From Pseudocitrobacter vendiensis (GTDB lineage: Bacteria; Pseudomonadota; Gammaproteobacteria; Enterobacterales; Enterobacteriaceae): a stretch of 64,000 nucleotides of DNA. Where the stretch lies: the NCBI RefSeq assembly GCF_943590815.1, contig NZ_CALSBS010000005.1:1-64000 (forward strand). The letters are read 5' to 3'. Positions 10,020-19,903 of this stretch are shown here, piece after piece; the first letter of the stretch is position 1; every line of letters starts with the position of its first letter. Under the pieces are notes generated by a model. It had not been told where the DNA came from and did not search any database. It worked only from the letters and a program-made list of their open reading frames with translations. The position numbers and the translations under genes were made by a program.

Positions 10020-10810
10020 GCGGCTTCTCCCAGCGTTTCATCAAGTGCCTGATGTAAATGCTTCACAAACATCGCCCGCACCTGCGGGTTTTCGCCCAGC
10101 CCACACAGCCACGGTGTGGCGGGGATCCCGGCGGCGTTAAATAAGGTTTTCCACGAGTCTTCTTCATCAGAAGCCATGTCGTTGATCGCATGATCGCCCG
10201 CGACCAGCATCAGCGGCATCAGGTGAACCGCACTCACGCCTTCGCGTTGCATGCTGGCAATCAGACCGTCCACTTCCGGGTAACTCTCAACCGCGCCGAC
10301 GCGTGCAGGAAACTGCTGCGCGGTCATCATATGGTCTAAACAGGCGTAGGCGGCAAAGGCATGGTGGCTGGCGCCGTGGCCCATAAAGACCACTTTCTCG
10401 TTAGCGGTGAGCGTGGGCATTTGCTGGCGCAGCGCCGACATCAGCTCAACGTAGTCATCGTGGGAGCTCAGTAAAGGCGCGCCCAGCGTCAGATGGGAAA
10501 ATAGCGGGCGCAGAGATTGCACTTCGCTTGCAATCTTTTCGTACTCATCACCGTTGATAATATGCAGCGATTGAATCGCCACATCCTGATATCCCTGCTC
10601 CGCCAGTTTTTGCAACGCCTGCAATGGGGTATCAATCTCAATACCGTCGCGCTGTTTCAGCTTGCGGATAATCATCCCGGACGTGAAAGCGCGAAACAGG
10701 TCGCGATCCGGGCAACTGGCGGCAAGCTCACGCTCGCAGGCAACGATATTTTTTTCGCAGGTTTCGGGGTAGCTGGTGCCGAAACTGACGACCAGAAGGG
10801 CTTTTTTCAT
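10016..10810 (-). CDS. cbiK: Sirohydrochlorin cobaltochelatase CbiK
   Basis: CbiK inserts cobalt into sirohydrochlorin, the first step committed to anaerobic B12 synthesis. Both metal-binding histidines are visible: His145 in VFMGHGAS and His207 in LVAGDHA, the numbering known for Salmonella CbiK. The length is 264 residues. It overlaps its neighbours by 4 bases each. Confidence 0.96.
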   Translation of the reverse strand: MKKALLVVSFGTSYPETCEKNIVACERELAASCPDRDLFRAFTSGMIIRKLKQRDGIEIDTPLQALQKLAEQGYQDVAIQSLHIINGDEYEKIASEVQSLRPLFSHLTLGAPLLSSHDDYVELMSALRQQMPTLTANEKVVFMGHGASHHAFAAYACLDHMMTAQQFPARVGAVESYPEVDGLIASMQREGVSAVHLMPLMLVAGDHAINDMASDEEDSWKTLFNAAGIPATPWLCGLGENPQVRAMFVKHLHQALDETLGEAA

Positions 10811-11607
10811 CGATTCTCTCCTTCCGCCGTCGCCAGCCAGCGTACAATACGCCGCTGCACATCGGCGCGGTTTTCCAGTAGTTCCTCCCCCGACACCAGC
10901 GGTGCCGGGCGCGTAATCACGATGCAGGGAATACCCGCATCCAGACAGGGCTGTACTTTTTCCTGATAACCGCCCTCAGCGCCTGAGGATTTGGTAATCA
11001 CTACATCGGCGTGGCACTGGCGGTAAAACGCGGCGTTAAACGCCGCACTGAACGGGCCGCAGAGTGCAAAAATCTCGCCCACCCCGAAACCCAGTTCGAC
11101 ACACTGGTTTATCACTTCAGGTACCGGTAATACGCGGGCCAACAGCGTTTTCTCCGGCAGGCCTGCACGCCACTGCGCTAAATCTTTACTGCCGGTGGTG
11201 AGCAATACGCGCTCGCCAAAACGCTTCGCCATGTCGCACGCCTGGCGGATATCTGGCACAAAATGAAGCAACGGATGGGTGAGATCGCGTAGCTGTTCCG
11301 GGCGCTGATAGCGGCTCAGCACTACGCCCGCCGCTTCGCAGGCGCGCACTACGTTACGGCTCACGACTTCGGCGTAAGGATGCGACGCGTCGATCACCCA
11401 GCGCGTGTTGTTTTCCTTTAACCACGTCACCATCTGCGCCAACTCCAGCCGCCCGCAGCGTACCTGGCCGCGAATATCGCCCACCAGTTGCTGCCCGGTT
11501 GGCGTAGCAACGGAAAGGGTGTAATGCACATTCGCGGCATCCAGCAGCAGGCAGATCATTCGCGCATCGCTGGTGCCGCCAATGACCAACACATCGCCGA
11601 AACTCAC
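10807..11607 (-). CDS. cbiJ: Cobalt-precorrin-6A reductase CbiJ
   Basis: CbiJ reduces cobalt-precorrin-6A with a nicotinamide cofactor. The N-terminal loop LVIGGTSDAR (residues 7-16) fits this family. The start is GTG at 11607, overlapping the cbiH stop as GTGA. The product is 266 residues, about three longer than Salmonella. Confidence 0.93.
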   Translation of the reverse strand: MSFGDVLVIGGTSDARMICLLLDAANVHYTLSVATPTGQQLVGDIRGQVRCGRLELAQMVTWLKENNTRWVIDASHPYAEVVSRNVVRACEAAGVVLSRYQRPEQLRDLTHPLLHFVPDIRQACDMAKRFGERVLLTTGSKDLAQWRAGLPEKTLLARVLPVPEVINQCVELGFGVGEIFALCGPFSAAFNAAFYRQCHADVVITKSSGAEGGYQEKVQPCLDAGIPCIVITRPAPLVSGEELLENRADVQRRIVRWLATAEGENR

Positions 11608-12329
11608 AGCACATACCCTCGCGGGGTGATCATCAGGCCATCCTGCACATAGGTGGTTTTATTGCCGACAATCACCAGGCTTGTCATATCCACCGGCGCA
11701 AAATCCATCTCGCCAAGGGTGGTCACCCATTTTTCCTCTTTCTTACGCCCCGCCGATTTCACCACGCCCACCGGCGTATTCGCACTTTTACTGGCGGCCA
11801 GCAGTTCAAACGCGCGCGCCAGGTGTCCTTCGCGACCCCGGCTGCGCGGGTTATAGAAACAGATAACAAAGTCAGCCTCTCCTGCGGCGATAATGCGTTT
11901 TTCAATAACCGGCCACGGCGTCAGCAGGTCGCTCAGGCTGATGTGGCAGAAGTCATGCATCAGCGGCGCGCCAAGCAATGACGCCGCCGCAATACTGGCG
12001 GTCATCCCTGGAATCAGGCGCACTTCCACATCACATTTCTGTTTGCTGACCAGTTCCAGCACCAGCCCTGCCATGCCGTAAATACCGGCATCGCCGCTGC
12101 TGATCAGCGCCACGTTGTGCCCGGACTGCGCCAGGTCAATCGCCGTCTGGCAACGCTCAATCTCTTTGCACATGCCGGTTTTGATAACCTGCTTGTCGCC
12201 GGTAAAGGCTTTCACCAGATGGGTATACGTTTTATAACCGACGATAATTTCCGCCGCCTGTAACGCTTCCACGGCTTCCATAGTCATCATTGCCTGCGAG
12301 CCAGGGCCAATTCCAATAACGGTTAACAT
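11604..12329 (-). CDS. cbiH: Cobalt-precorrin-3 C17-methyltransferase CbiH
   Basis: CbiH methylates C17 and drives ring contraction in the anaerobic pathway. The 241-residue tetrapyrrole methylase has the GIGPGSQAMM loop at its N-terminus and the FYNPRS motif near residue 158. Its ATG overlaps the cbiG stop by one base. Confidence 0.95.
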   Translation of the reverse strand: MLTVIGIGPGSQAMMTMEAVEALQAAEIIVGYKTYTHLVKAFTGDKQVIKTGMCKEIERCQTAIDLAQSGHNVALISSGDAGIYGMAGLVLELVSKQKCDVEVRLIPGMTASIAAASLLGAPLMHDFCHISLSDLLTPWPVIEKRIIAAGEADFVICFYNPRSRGREGHLARAFELLAASKSANTPVGVVKSAGRKKEEKWVTTLGEMDFAPVDMTSLVIVGNKTTYVQDGLMITPRGYVL

Positions 12330-13384
12330 CAGTGTGCTACTCCCAAAGTGATGGTGACGCCCTGTTCGCGCAGGGTCTCTCCGGTGATATTGCCCTCACT
12401 CAGCAACCAGGCCGATGGGCCGGAGACGCTGCCAACGCCCACCGTCTGGCGGACAAAATCAGAGGAGGTAAATCGGTGTTCATGTTCACTCAACGCGTCG
12501 GCGCTGAAGGTGTAAAACGGCACGCGGCAGGCTGCAGCAAGCTCGTTCAGCGCGGCTTCCTCTTTTTTAAGCTCAATGCTGCCGATGGCTTTCAACGCCA
12601 GCGGGTCAACATTTTGCGCTGCCATCAGGCGCTCAAGCAGCGCGAAGACGCGTGGACCGGGGGTATCGCGACGACAACCAATCCCGGCCACAACACGCTG
12701 TGGAATCAGCTTCCAGTGTCTGATGGCAATATCAGGTAAGTCGCGCTGCAGCGTGATACACACGAGCGCATCCAGTTCCGGTAACGACTGCAAATCGGCA
12801 ACGGCAATAAACCCACGGCTATCACACTGACTGAGTGCCTGCTGAAAAGGGGCATCGCACCACAACCCTATCCGCTTCCCGCTTACCAGCATCTGGTTGA
12901 CGGTTTTTACCGTCGCGCGAAAATCAACCATTCGCGCATTTAGCTGAAAGGCCAGCGTATCGAGTGACGCCAGTTGGTTCACATCTGTCGCGGTCGTAAT
13001 CACCGGCTCAGCATCGAGCAAATCGGCCAGATAACGCGTCAGGGCATTCGCCCCGCCAGCATGTCCCGAAAGCAGGCTGATAACATGACGCCCCTGCTCA
13101 TCAATAACGATCACCGCCGGGTCACTAAACTTGTCGGCGATCACCGGTGCCAGCACGCGAACGGTAATCCCCGTTGCACCAATAAAAATCAGCGCAGAAT
13201 AGTTCGCGAATGCCTCACGGGCAGCCTGCGCGAATCCCCCCTCAAAGGGACTAAACCCCGCTTCCAGCAAGCTTTCACTGGTAAAACAGGTCATCGGCAA
13301 CAGGGCCGATAAGCGTTTTGCCAAACGAACTCCGCCGGGCGTCAGGCAAAACAGCGCTATTGACTCAGGCTTTACGATATTCAT
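12329..13384 (-). CDS. cbiG: Cobalt-precorrin-5A hydrolase CbiG
   Basis: CbiG opens the delta-lactone ring of cobalt-precorrin-5A and releases acetaldehyde. The chosen ATG at 13384 gives 351 residues (as in Salmonella) and overlaps the end of cbiF by 20 bases; a longer frame to 13426 lies wholly inside cbiF. The C-terminal domain carries [11 protein letters not shown], typical of the family. Confidence 0.93.
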   Translation of the reverse strand: MNIVKPESIALFCLTPGGVRLAKRLSALLPMTCFTSESLLEAGFSPFEGGFAQAAREAFANYSALIFIGATGITVRVLAPVIADKFSDPAVIVIDEQGRHVISLLSGHAGGANALTRYLADLLDAEPVITTATDVNQLASLDTLAFQLNARMVDFRATVKTVNQMLVSGKRIGLWCDAPFQQALSQCDSRGFIAVADLQSLPELDALVCITLQRDLPDIAIRHWKLIPQRVVAGIGCRRDTPGPRVFALLERLMAAQNVDPLALKAIGSIELKKEEAALNELAAACRVPFYTFSADALSEHEHRFTSSDFVRQTVGVGSVSGPSAWLLSEGNITGETLREQGVTITLGVAH

Positions 13385-14138
13385 GGCTAAAGTCCGCGGC
13401 ATAGAGTTTTGAATAGTGGTATTCATCGCCCAAAAATTTCCCCACCAGAATCAGCGCTGTTTTGCGAATGCCCGCATCGCGCACTTTGTCGGCGATATCT
13501 GCCAGTGTGCCGCGTACAGTCTGGCTTTCGGGCCAGGTCGCTTTGTAGATGACCGCAACGGGCGTCGTTGCCGGATACCCGCCTTCAATCAGGCGTTCGG
13601 CAACGCGGTTGATTCGCTGGACGGAGAGATAAATCGCCATTGAGGTTTGATGCTGTGCGAAAGATTCAAGCTGTTCGCGTTCCGGGACCGGCGTGCGTCC
13701 TTCAAGACGCGTAATGATGAGACTTTGCGACACTTCCGGCACGGTGTACTCGACGCCCAGCTCTGCCGCCGCTCCCAGAAAAGCGCTCACGCCCGGCACC
13801 ACCTGCCACGCAATCCCTCTGCGGGTTAACTCTTCCCCCTGCTCGCGCACGGAACCATAGAGCGAGACATCGCCCGTTTGCAGGCGAACCACGGTTTTTC
13901 CTGCTTTGATGCCCGCCTCCATCACATCGAGAATTTGCGTCAGGTGGAGCTCAGCGCTGTCGTAGTACTGCGCTTCCACCGGGCAGTATTCCAGCAGTTC
14001 CGTGTTGATAAGCGATCCGGCGTAAATCACCACCTGTGCTTGCTGTAATAACCGGTAGCCCTTAAGGGTAATCAGTTCCCGGTCACCGGGGCCTGCGCCC
14101 ACAAACCAGACGCAACGGGGGTCGAATGTTTCAGACAT
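13365..14138 (-). CDS. cbiF: Cobalt-precorrin-4 C11-methyltransferase CbiF
   Basis: CbiF transfers a methyl group from S-adenosylmethionine to C11. The ATG at 14138 is preceded by AAGGAAG and gives 257 residues, the known length; an upstream in-frame extension overlaps cbiT and lacks support. The [14 protein letters not shown] loop starts near residue 15. It overlaps the end of cbiT by 8 bases. Confidence 0.95.
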   Translation of the reverse strand: MSETFDPRCVWFVGAGPGDRELITLKGYRLLQQAQVVIYAGSLINTELLEYCPVEAQYYDSAELHLTQILDVMEAGIKAGKTVVRLQTGDVSLYGSVREQGEELTRRGIAWQVVPGVSAFLGAAAELGVEYTVPEVSQSLIITRLEGRTPVPEREQLESFAQHQTSMAIYLSVQRINRVAERLIEGGYPATTPVAVIYKATWPESQTVRGTLADIADKVRDAGIRKTALILVGKFLGDEYHYSKLYAADFSHEYRKA

Positions 14139-14700
14139 GCGCTTCTTCCTTCTGACAGGCGATGACATAAACGGGGTTATTGGCTTTGAAATAGTGACCG
14201 CTACCGAGCGGCATACGTGCTGATACCTGAATGTGCTGGCAATCCACCTCAACACACCCACGTGCTTGCAGGTGCGCCAGCGCGGCATTAAGGTTTTCCT
14301 GCAGGATAAAGGTCATCACCAGTCGCCCGGCGGGATGGAGTTGCTCAAACGCCCAGTCGATAAGCGCGGGTAACTCGCCGCCGCTACCGCCCACGAAAAT
14401 GGCATCAGCTTTCTCTTTTACCGCAACAGGGGCGTGCGCCTGAACAATCGAGATGTGTTCACAGCCGAAATGGCGGCAATTCTGAGCCATCAGGTCGAGC
14501 GCCGCCGGGTTGCGTTCAATCGCAGTAACCTGAAGCGCGGGAAAATGCACTGCGGCTTCAATGGAGACGCTTCCCGTACCTGCGCCAACATCAATAAAAT
14601 GGTCAGCACGGTGCAGTTCCAGCTTTGATAACGCCAGTGCGCGGACCACTTCTTTGGTCATCGGGACTTTTTCACCGCGTAAAAACAGTTCATCTTTCAT
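14131..14700 (-). CDS. cbiT: Cobalt-precorrin-6B C15-methyltransferase (decarboxylating) CbiT
   Basis: CbiT methylates C15 and decarboxylates the C12 acetate chain. It has a Rossmann-type methyltransferase fold with [13 protein letters not shown] near residue 38, unlike the other pathway methylases. I start it at ATG 14700 (MKDELF, 189 residues), not at the TTG one codon earlier. It overlaps cbiE by 11 bases. Confidence 0.94.
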   Translation of the reverse strand: MKDELFLRGEKVPMTKEVVRALALSKLELHRADHFIDVGAGTGSVSIEAAVHFPALQVTAIERNPAALDLMAQNCRHFGCEHISIVQAHAPVAVKEKADAIFVGGSGGELPALIDWAFEQLHPAGRLVMTFILQENLNAALAHLQARGCVEVDCQHIQVSARMPLGSGHYFKANNPVYVIACQKEEAHV

Positions 14701-15295
14701 CAAGGATCACCACGGTATTCATGCCATAGTCAGCATTGACCTCACTGACGCGCAGCCAGTGGATCTGTTCATTTTCCATCGCCAGATTTTCGCCAATCAC
14801 CATCCAGCGTTCCCCTTTTCCCCGCGCGACGAGTTGCGCCGCAATATGACGCGGGCCGCACCGGGCATCCGTCACCATCGCCACTTTGCGCTGACGAGCC
14901 AGTTCATCAAAAGAAACCTCACGGCCATGGCTGCTGGTCAGCCACATTTCGTTCATATCAATACCCGCGCGGGCGCAGAGGTATTGCACGGCGCTAATGC
15001 CCGGCACAATACGCACTGCTTCACGCCCAAAATGCGCCACCATGCGCGTACCAATGCCGTAAAACAGGGGATCGCCAGAGGCCAGCACCACGATGTTCTG
15101 GTGCTGATGTTCCGTTATCCACACCAGCAGTTGCGCAATATCGGCATCAAGGAGACGCTGCTCGCCGTTAAAATCGGGAAACTGAGCCAGATGACGTTTT
15201 GCCCCCACCAGTGCATCGGCTTGCGCGATAGCGTTCTGTGCCAGCGGCGTAATCAGCGTTAATCCGGCCGGCCCCATTCCCACAACGGTTAACAT
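14690..15295 (-). CDS. cbiE: Cobalt-precorrin-7 C5-methyltransferase CbiE
   Basis: CbiE methylates C5. In some bacteria CbiE and CbiT are fused as CobL; here they are separate but overlapping. The 201-residue protein opens with [10 protein letters not shown] and carries [12 protein letters not shown] near residue 70, the central loop of tetrapyrrole methylases. Confidence 0.95.
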   Translation of the reverse strand: MLTVVGMGPAGLTLITPLAQNAIAQADALVGAKRHLAQFPDFNGEQRLLDADIAQLLVWITEHQHQNIVVLASGDPLFYGIGTRMVAHFGREAVRIVPGISAVQYLCARAGIDMNEMWLTSSHGREVSFDELARQRKVAMVTDARCGPRHIAAQLVARGKGERWMVIGENLAMENEQIHWLRVSEVNADYGMNTVVILDER

Positions 15296-16428
15296 TGCAG
15301 CGCCTCCACAATGTCGCTGACCGGGCGATTACTGCCCAGGACCTGGTTATCAAAGGCGAACATGATGGCGTCGCAAACAGGCGGCGTTTTGGTGTAGCGG
15401 AGTTTTTGCAGTACCCGCATGCAGATACGTTCGGCAAGATGGTTGTAGATATGCTGGAAACCGTAAGCGTCGATGTGCTCCATCGCCGCCTCAGTGGTAT
15501 CGCAGTCGCCGACCAGCGTCAGCAGTTCGAGCGGTGCGCCCAGCAGCGCCAGATGCGCCACCAGCGTTTCCATTCTCGCATCCGCGATATGGCTGTGGGT
15601 GTGGAAAATCCCGGCGGCAATTTTGATAAGCTTGCCGGGATGACCAATGAGGACAATGTGCTGATACCCCAGACGCACCGCTTCTTCCACCATGTAGCCG
15701 ACGAAGTTGCTCATGGTGACCACCACATTACTGTCGATGCCCATTTGTTCCCGGACAAAGCGCTCACCGTGGTTCCCCGGCACCAGCACGACTCGCGTCA
15801 ACCCGGCAGCACGTTTGATCTCCAGTTCCAGCGACAGGGAGCGTTTCCAGCTCTCTTCTGACATCGGCGTAACAATTCCCGTCGTGCCCAGAATCGAAAT
15901 ACCGCCAACAATACCGAGGCGCGCGTTATAGGTTTTCAGCGCCCGCTCTTCACCTTCCGGGGCAAAAATTTCCACTTCCGCACCGCGCAATGGGCCGATA
16001 GCTTCACGGACGGCGGCTTCAATCGTCTGACGTGGTGTGCGGTTAATCGCCGCGCTTCCCAACGGCAGCCCCACCCCTTTGCGGGTGACGGTGCCAACAC
16101 CTTCACCGCCGCGCAGCACAATCTCGCCGCTGTCGTTCAGGCTGACACGGGCAAAAATCAGCATGCCGTGAGTGGCATCAATATCGTCACCACCATCTTT
16201 GCGTATCGCCGCCACGGCCTGCTGCCCTTCAATGTGCGGCGATTCCACGTTCAGGTTGAGCGTCACGCCAGAGGGCGTAACGATAGAGACCTGGTGGATG
16301 AGATGCTGACGCAGCACCATCAGCGCCGCGACTTTCGCCGCCGCAGTGGCACAGGACCCCGTGGTATAGCCCTTACGCAGGGGCTTACCGTTGTGCCAGA
16401 CAGGTGCATCAAATGCCGCGTCACTCAT
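15289..16428 (-). CDS. cbiD: Cobalt-precorrin-5B C1-methyltransferase CbiD
   Basis: CbiD methylates C1 in the anaerobic route. The 379-residue protein has the characteristic [11 protein letters not shown] near its N-terminus and VLVPGNHGE in the middle. It overlaps cbiC by 4 bases and cbiE by 7. Confidence 0.95.
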   Translation of the reverse strand: MSDAAFDAPVWHNGKPLRKGYTTGSCATAAAKVAALMVLRQHLIHQVSIVTPSGVTLNLNVESPHIEGQQAVAAIRKDGGDDIDATHGMLIFARVSLNDSGEIVLRGGEGVGTVTRKGVGLPLGSAAINRTPRQTIEAAVREAIGPLRGAEVEIFAPEGEERALKTYNARLGIVGGISILGTTGIVTPMSEESWKRSLSLELEIKRAAGLTRVVLVPGNHGERFVREQMGIDSNVVVTMSNFVGYMVEEAVRLGYQHIVLIGHPGKLIKIAAGIFHTHSHIADARMETLVAHLALLGAPLELLTLVGDCDTTEAAMEHIDAYGFQHIYNHLAERICMRVLQKLRYTKTPPVCDAIMFAFDNQVLGSNRPVSDIVEALQC

Positions 16429-17057
16429 TTCGCATCTCGCAGATGATAGAGAATGGCATTCACAATCGCCGCCGCCACATTACTTCCCCCTTTACGCCCC
16501 AGCGCAGCAATGGCGGGTAAATCACTGTGCGTCAGCGCCTCTTTAGATTCCGCCGCACCCACAAACCCGACCGGAACGCCCACCACACCGCTCACCTTTA
16601 CAGGATGCTCCAGCAGACGGAACAAGGCCGTCGGTGCGTTGCCGAATACAAACACCTTTTCACCCTCTTCACGCACTGCGATATCGACCGCCGCCATTGA
16701 ACGCGTGATGCCCTGCGCCTTCGCTTCGCGCACTACGCGCGGGTCACTGATATAGCAGCGGCATTCGCCGCCAGAGTTTGCCAGCAGCGGTTTGTTGATG
16801 CCGGAGAGCGCCATTGTTGTATCGGTGTAGAGCGTGCAAGGGCGGCTTAACGCCGCGGTTAGCTGCTCCAGGGCATCGGCGGAAAACCATAAAATGTCCA
16901 GCCATTCGAAATCGGCGGTGGTGTGAATGACCCGTTTGATAATCGCTTCATGGAGCGGGCTGGCGAACCGGTAATCAGGTCGGGTTTCGCGGATTATCTC
17001 GCCAATAATGTCAAAGCTTTTGGCCTCAATGGCCTGTGGCTGGCGGATGTAATTCAT
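16425..17057 (-). CDS. cbiC: Cobalt-precorrin-8 methylmutase CbiC
   Basis: CbiC moves the C11 methyl group to C12, giving cobyrinic acid. The catalytic histidine is visible in [11 protein letters not shown] (residue 45). The length is 210 residues. The gene begins 10 bases after cbiB. Confidence 0.95.
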   Translation of the reverse strand: MNYIRQPQAIEAKSFDIIGEIIRETRPDYRFASPLHEAIIKRVIHTTADFEWLDILWFSADALEQLTAALSRPCTLYTDTTMALSGINKPLLANSGGECRCYISDPRVVREAKAQGITRSMAAVDIAVREEGEKVFVFGNAPTALFRLLEHPVKVSGVVGVPVGFVGAAESKEALTHSDLPAIAALGRKGGSNVAAAIVNAILYHLRDAK

Positions 17058-17067
17058 GTGCTACTCC

Positions 17068-18027
17068 TCAGGCCGCACCAGCAACCAGCCACCGTGCCGT
17101 CATAAACAGCACCAGCGCCAGCGTGGAAGCAACCCACATCAGTCGAATCGTTCGGGATATGTCACCTACAGAAATGTGGCGTCGCGCGTCGCCTATCCAC
17201 GGCTTCTCAACACGCTCACCAAAGTAGTCATTCGGGCCACCGAGACGGATACCCAGCGCGCCGGCAACGGTAGCTTCAGACCATGCACAGTTGGGGCTGC
17301 TGTGGCGATGGCGATCGCGCCAGCCGATACGTAACGCGGCAGCGGCGTTGTCGCGGCAAAGAAATGCGGCGGCGCTGAGCAACAGCCAGCTCAGACGCGC
17401 AGGAATGAAGTTGGCGACGTCGTCCAGCCGGGCGCTCACCATGCCAATCGCGCGGTATTTCTCATGTTTGTAGCCGACCATGGAATCGAGGGTATTGATT
17501 GCTTTATACGCCATTGCCAGCGGCGCACCGCCAAGCATCAGGAAGAAGAGCGGCGCGATAATGCCATCGACGCTGTTTTCGGCAACCGTCTCGACCACAG
17601 CGCGGTTAATCTGCTCGGGTTGCAGTTGCGACGTGTCGCGTCCCACTATCCAGGAAAGTTTTACGCGGCTTTCCGCCAGGTCGCCCGCCTGTAACGGGCG
17701 TTCTACAGCGCGCGCAGCATCGGCGAGGCTGCGCCCGGCAAGCACGGTGAAAATCATCCAGATTTCAACCGCCCAGCCCAGCCAGCTATGGAGCGTAAAT
17801 GCCAGTGCCAGTACACTCCAGGAAAGCGCCCAGGTCACGCCGACCACCACCAGCCACATCACCCCGCCACCGATACGCAATGCGCGATCGCTGTGGCAGT
17901 AACGGCGCACCTTTGTCTGCACCGCGTTGATAAGCGCGCCCATCCAGCGTACCGGATGCGGCCAGTTATGCGGGTCGCCAATAAGCACGTCGAGTATCCA
18001 GGCGATACACCAGGCAAGCAGCGTCAT
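17068..18027 (-). CDS. cbiB: Adenosylcobinamide-phosphate synthase CbiB
   Basis: CbiB is an integral inner-membrane protein that attaches the aminopropanol (phosphate) arm to adenosylcobyric acid. The 319-residue protein has several membrane helices and the family motif DVLIGDPHNWPHPVR at residues 13-27. It works with threonine phosphate supplied through PduX. It overlaps cbiA by 4 bases. Confidence 0.95.
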   Translation of the reverse strand: MTLLAWCIAWILDVLIGDPHNWPHPVRWMGALINAVQTKVRRYCHSDRALRIGGGVMWLVVVGVTWALSWSVLALAFTLHSWLGWAVEIWMIFTVLAGRSLADAARAVERPLQAGDLAESRVKLSWIVGRDTSQLQPEQINRAVVETVAENSVDGIIAPLFFLMLGGAPLAMAYKAINTLDSMVGYKHEKYRAIGMVSARLDDVANFIPARLSWLLLSAAAFLCRDNAAAALRIGWRDRHRHSSPNCAWSEATVAGALGIRLGGPNDYFGERVEKPWIGDARRHISVGDISRTIRLMWVASTLALVLFMTARWLVAGAA

Positions 18028-19403
18028 CGTGCGCTCCTCGCGGCATTGAGCCAGTGTGCCAGCATCATCGGATGCTGGGCGAAGTGCATGTGCAGATAGC
18101 TGGCAAACGTGTTGCCAACCTGCCAGCCACCTGACCAGGTTTGTAGAGTCTGCCCATCACGCACTTTGCGACAATCGAGGACCGCCGGGGTTTGCGGGGA
18201 GAAGTCAGAGTAGTGAAACTCGTGGCCCCGCAGCGTTTCACCGGGGGCCGCCAGCAGGGTCTGCTCACGAGCCTGCGCCTCGCAGTAGCCAAAACGCGTC
18301 AGCCGTTTACCCATTTTGCTGTGACCGGGAATGATATTTGCCATCGGGTGGATTTCGCCCTGCGCATCTTCAAGCGTACTGCCGAGATACATCAGGCCGC
18401 CACATTCGGCGTAGATAGCCACACCGCGTGCGTGCGCCGCGCGAAGTTGTGCAAGCATCGTCTGGTTTGCCGCCAGCGCTTTGGCATGCAACTCCGGGTA
18501 GCCACCACCCAGCCAGATCATCTGGCACTCCGGCAGCACGTTATCGTGCAGGGGGCTAAAGCGCACAACATTGATACCCGCACGCGCGATCAGCGCGATA
18601 TTGTCGGGATAGTAGAAATTGAACGCCTCATCGTCCGCCAGCGCCAGAGTGATATTTTCGCCATCATGAACAGCAGGCAGAGGCGGCCATTCGCCCTGAG
18701 GATCGTGTTCAAGGGCACTTAGCGTCAGCAGTTTGTCGATATCCAGCGTCAGCGCGAGGGTGTCAGCAAAATCGCGCCATGGCTGTTGGGTCACCACAGA
18801 CTCACGCGCGGTAACTAACCCAAGGTGACGTTCCGGCAGAGCAACACCCGCCACGGAAGGAACGTAGCCAAGTACTGGCAGCGCGCAGTAGCGCTCAATG
18901 GCCGTTTTTAAAAGCTCGAAATGGCTGTCGCTGTTGACGCGATTGACAATCACGCCCGCGATATTCAAAGAGGGGTCGAAATGTTGAAAACCCATGACTG
19001 TCGCGGCAATGGAGGTTGAAACGGCTTTGCCGTCAACCAGCAGGATGACCGGACAACCCAGTTGTTTCGCCATCGCAGCGGTGCTGCACTGGTTAGGGTC
19101 GGAACCTATTCCGTCATAAAGGCCCATCACACCTTCAATGACCGCAATATCCGCCTGTTGCATCTGCTCATTAAACAGGGCGTTCAGCACCGGGGCGGGC
19201 AGCATGAAACTATCAAGGTTACGAGAGGCGACACCGGATACCGCCGTATGCCAACCGGTATCAAGGTAATCCGGGCCCACTTTGTACGGCTGTACCCGCC
19301 ATCCGCGTTGTTTCAGCAGGCTCAGTAAGCCAAGCGTTACCGTGGTTTTGCCACAGCCGCTGCCGGTTCCTGCAAGAATGAATGCGTAACGTCTGGCCGC
19401 CAT
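18024..19403 (-). CDS. cbiA: Cobyrinate a,c-diamide synthase CbiA
   Basis: CbiA amidates the a and c side chains of cobyrinic acid using glutamine and ATP. The P-loop GTGSGCGKTTV is near residue 11, and the C-terminal glutaminase domain carries the cysteine in AECGGLMYLG. The ATG at 19403 gives 459 residues, the Salmonella length; the same frame continues upstream but into the riboswitch leader. It is the first gene of the operon, and its start region is probably controlled by the cobalamin riboswitch. Confidence 0.95.
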   Translation of the reverse strand: MAARRYAFILAGTGSGCGKTTVTLGLLSLLKQRGWRVQPYKVGPDYLDTGWHTAVSGVASRNLDSFMLPAPVLNALFNEQMQQADIAVIEGVMGLYDGIGSDPNQCSTAAMAKQLGCPVILLVDGKAVSTSIAATVMGFQHFDPSLNIAGVIVNRVNSDSHFELLKTAIERYCALPVLGYVPSVAGVALPERHLGLVTARESVVTQQPWRDFADTLALTLDIDKLLTLSALEHDPQGEWPPLPAVHDGENITLALADDEAFNFYYPDNIALIARAGINVVRFSPLHDNVLPECQMIWLGGGYPELHAKALAANQTMLAQLRAAHARGVAIYAECGGLMYLGSTLEDAQGEIHPMANIIPGHSKMGKRLTRFGYCEAQAREQTLLAAPGETLRGHEFHYSDFSPQTPAVLDCRKVRDGQTLQTWSGGWQVGNTFASYLHMHFAQHPMMLAHWLNAARSAR

Positions 19404-19512
19404 ACCCCGATTCCTGTCAGGGTGGTAGGGGAACATCAGGATGCGCGTATACCCGGTCTTTCGACCGCACGCTTCTGAGCAACCCACTTCCCACCGAAGT
19501 TGTTGAGATGTA
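19404..19512 (-). promoter_or_regulatory. Expression platform between cobalamin riboswitch and cbiA
   Basis: On the minus strand this segment holds a small GCGGTC/GACCG hairpin. A run of CCCC (in TTCCCCTACC) can pair with GGGG just before the cbiA ATG, hiding the AGGA ribosome-binding region. This fits the known control of Salmonella cbiA, where bound cobalamin blocks translation initiation. The pairing was deduced by eye. Confidence 0.55.
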
Positions 19513-19666
19513 CCGACAGGCAGGTCTTCTGGCTTAGCATCATCCTCGCCCGTCCTTCCCAATCTCGCGATCAGTGGTTATTACGGGGTCGTCAGCATTA
19601 CAGCAGCGGGGGCTGCGGGGGATTTACACCCCCTTCCCTGACACATTACGTGTCTGACCTGTCGGT
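19513..19666 (-). promoter_or_regulatory. Cobalamin riboswitch
   Basis: Read on the minus strand, the B12-box GCCAGAAGACCTGCC lies near the 3' end. The closing P1 helix is formed by ACCGACAGG (19666-19658) and CCTGTCGGT (19521-19513). Internal G/C-rich hairpins typical of the class (GGGGG/CCCCC pairs) lie between. It precedes cbiA, first of 20 B12 synthesis genes, as in Salmonella. Confidence 0.95.
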
Positions 19667-19903
19667 TTTACATGATGAGCAGCCGTATACTGCTCATCAC
19701 AAAATGATGTGTTAACGAATGCATAAAGCGAAAAAATCAATTCGCAATAACGCCGTTATCTCATCACAAAAATAATTGTCGTTGCAGTTTATCTCTCCTA
19801 AATCACTATTTTGTTGCGCTGTGACAATTTATTGCATGGCGCGAGATTTTTTCATGCTACATCGCTATCCATGCAATACAGTATCAAAAATCGGCAATGC
19901 AAA
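19667..19903 (-). promoter_or_regulatory. cbi operon promoter/5' leader region
   Basis: The 237 bases between pocR and the riboswitch hold no gene. The sequence contains a 9-base inverted repeat (19831-19839 with 19869-19877) and an exact 12-base direct repeat (19693-19704 and 19760-19771). In Salmonella, as I recall, the cob transcript starts about 470 bases before cbiA, which here would be near 19870. PocR, Crp and ArcA act on the Salmonella promoter; I did not identify their sites with confidence. Confidence 0.5.

Noticed and set aside
19404..19562. 53-codon N-terminal extension of CbiA
   Set aside because: The extension lies in the riboswitch leader, and the shorter protein has the family length.
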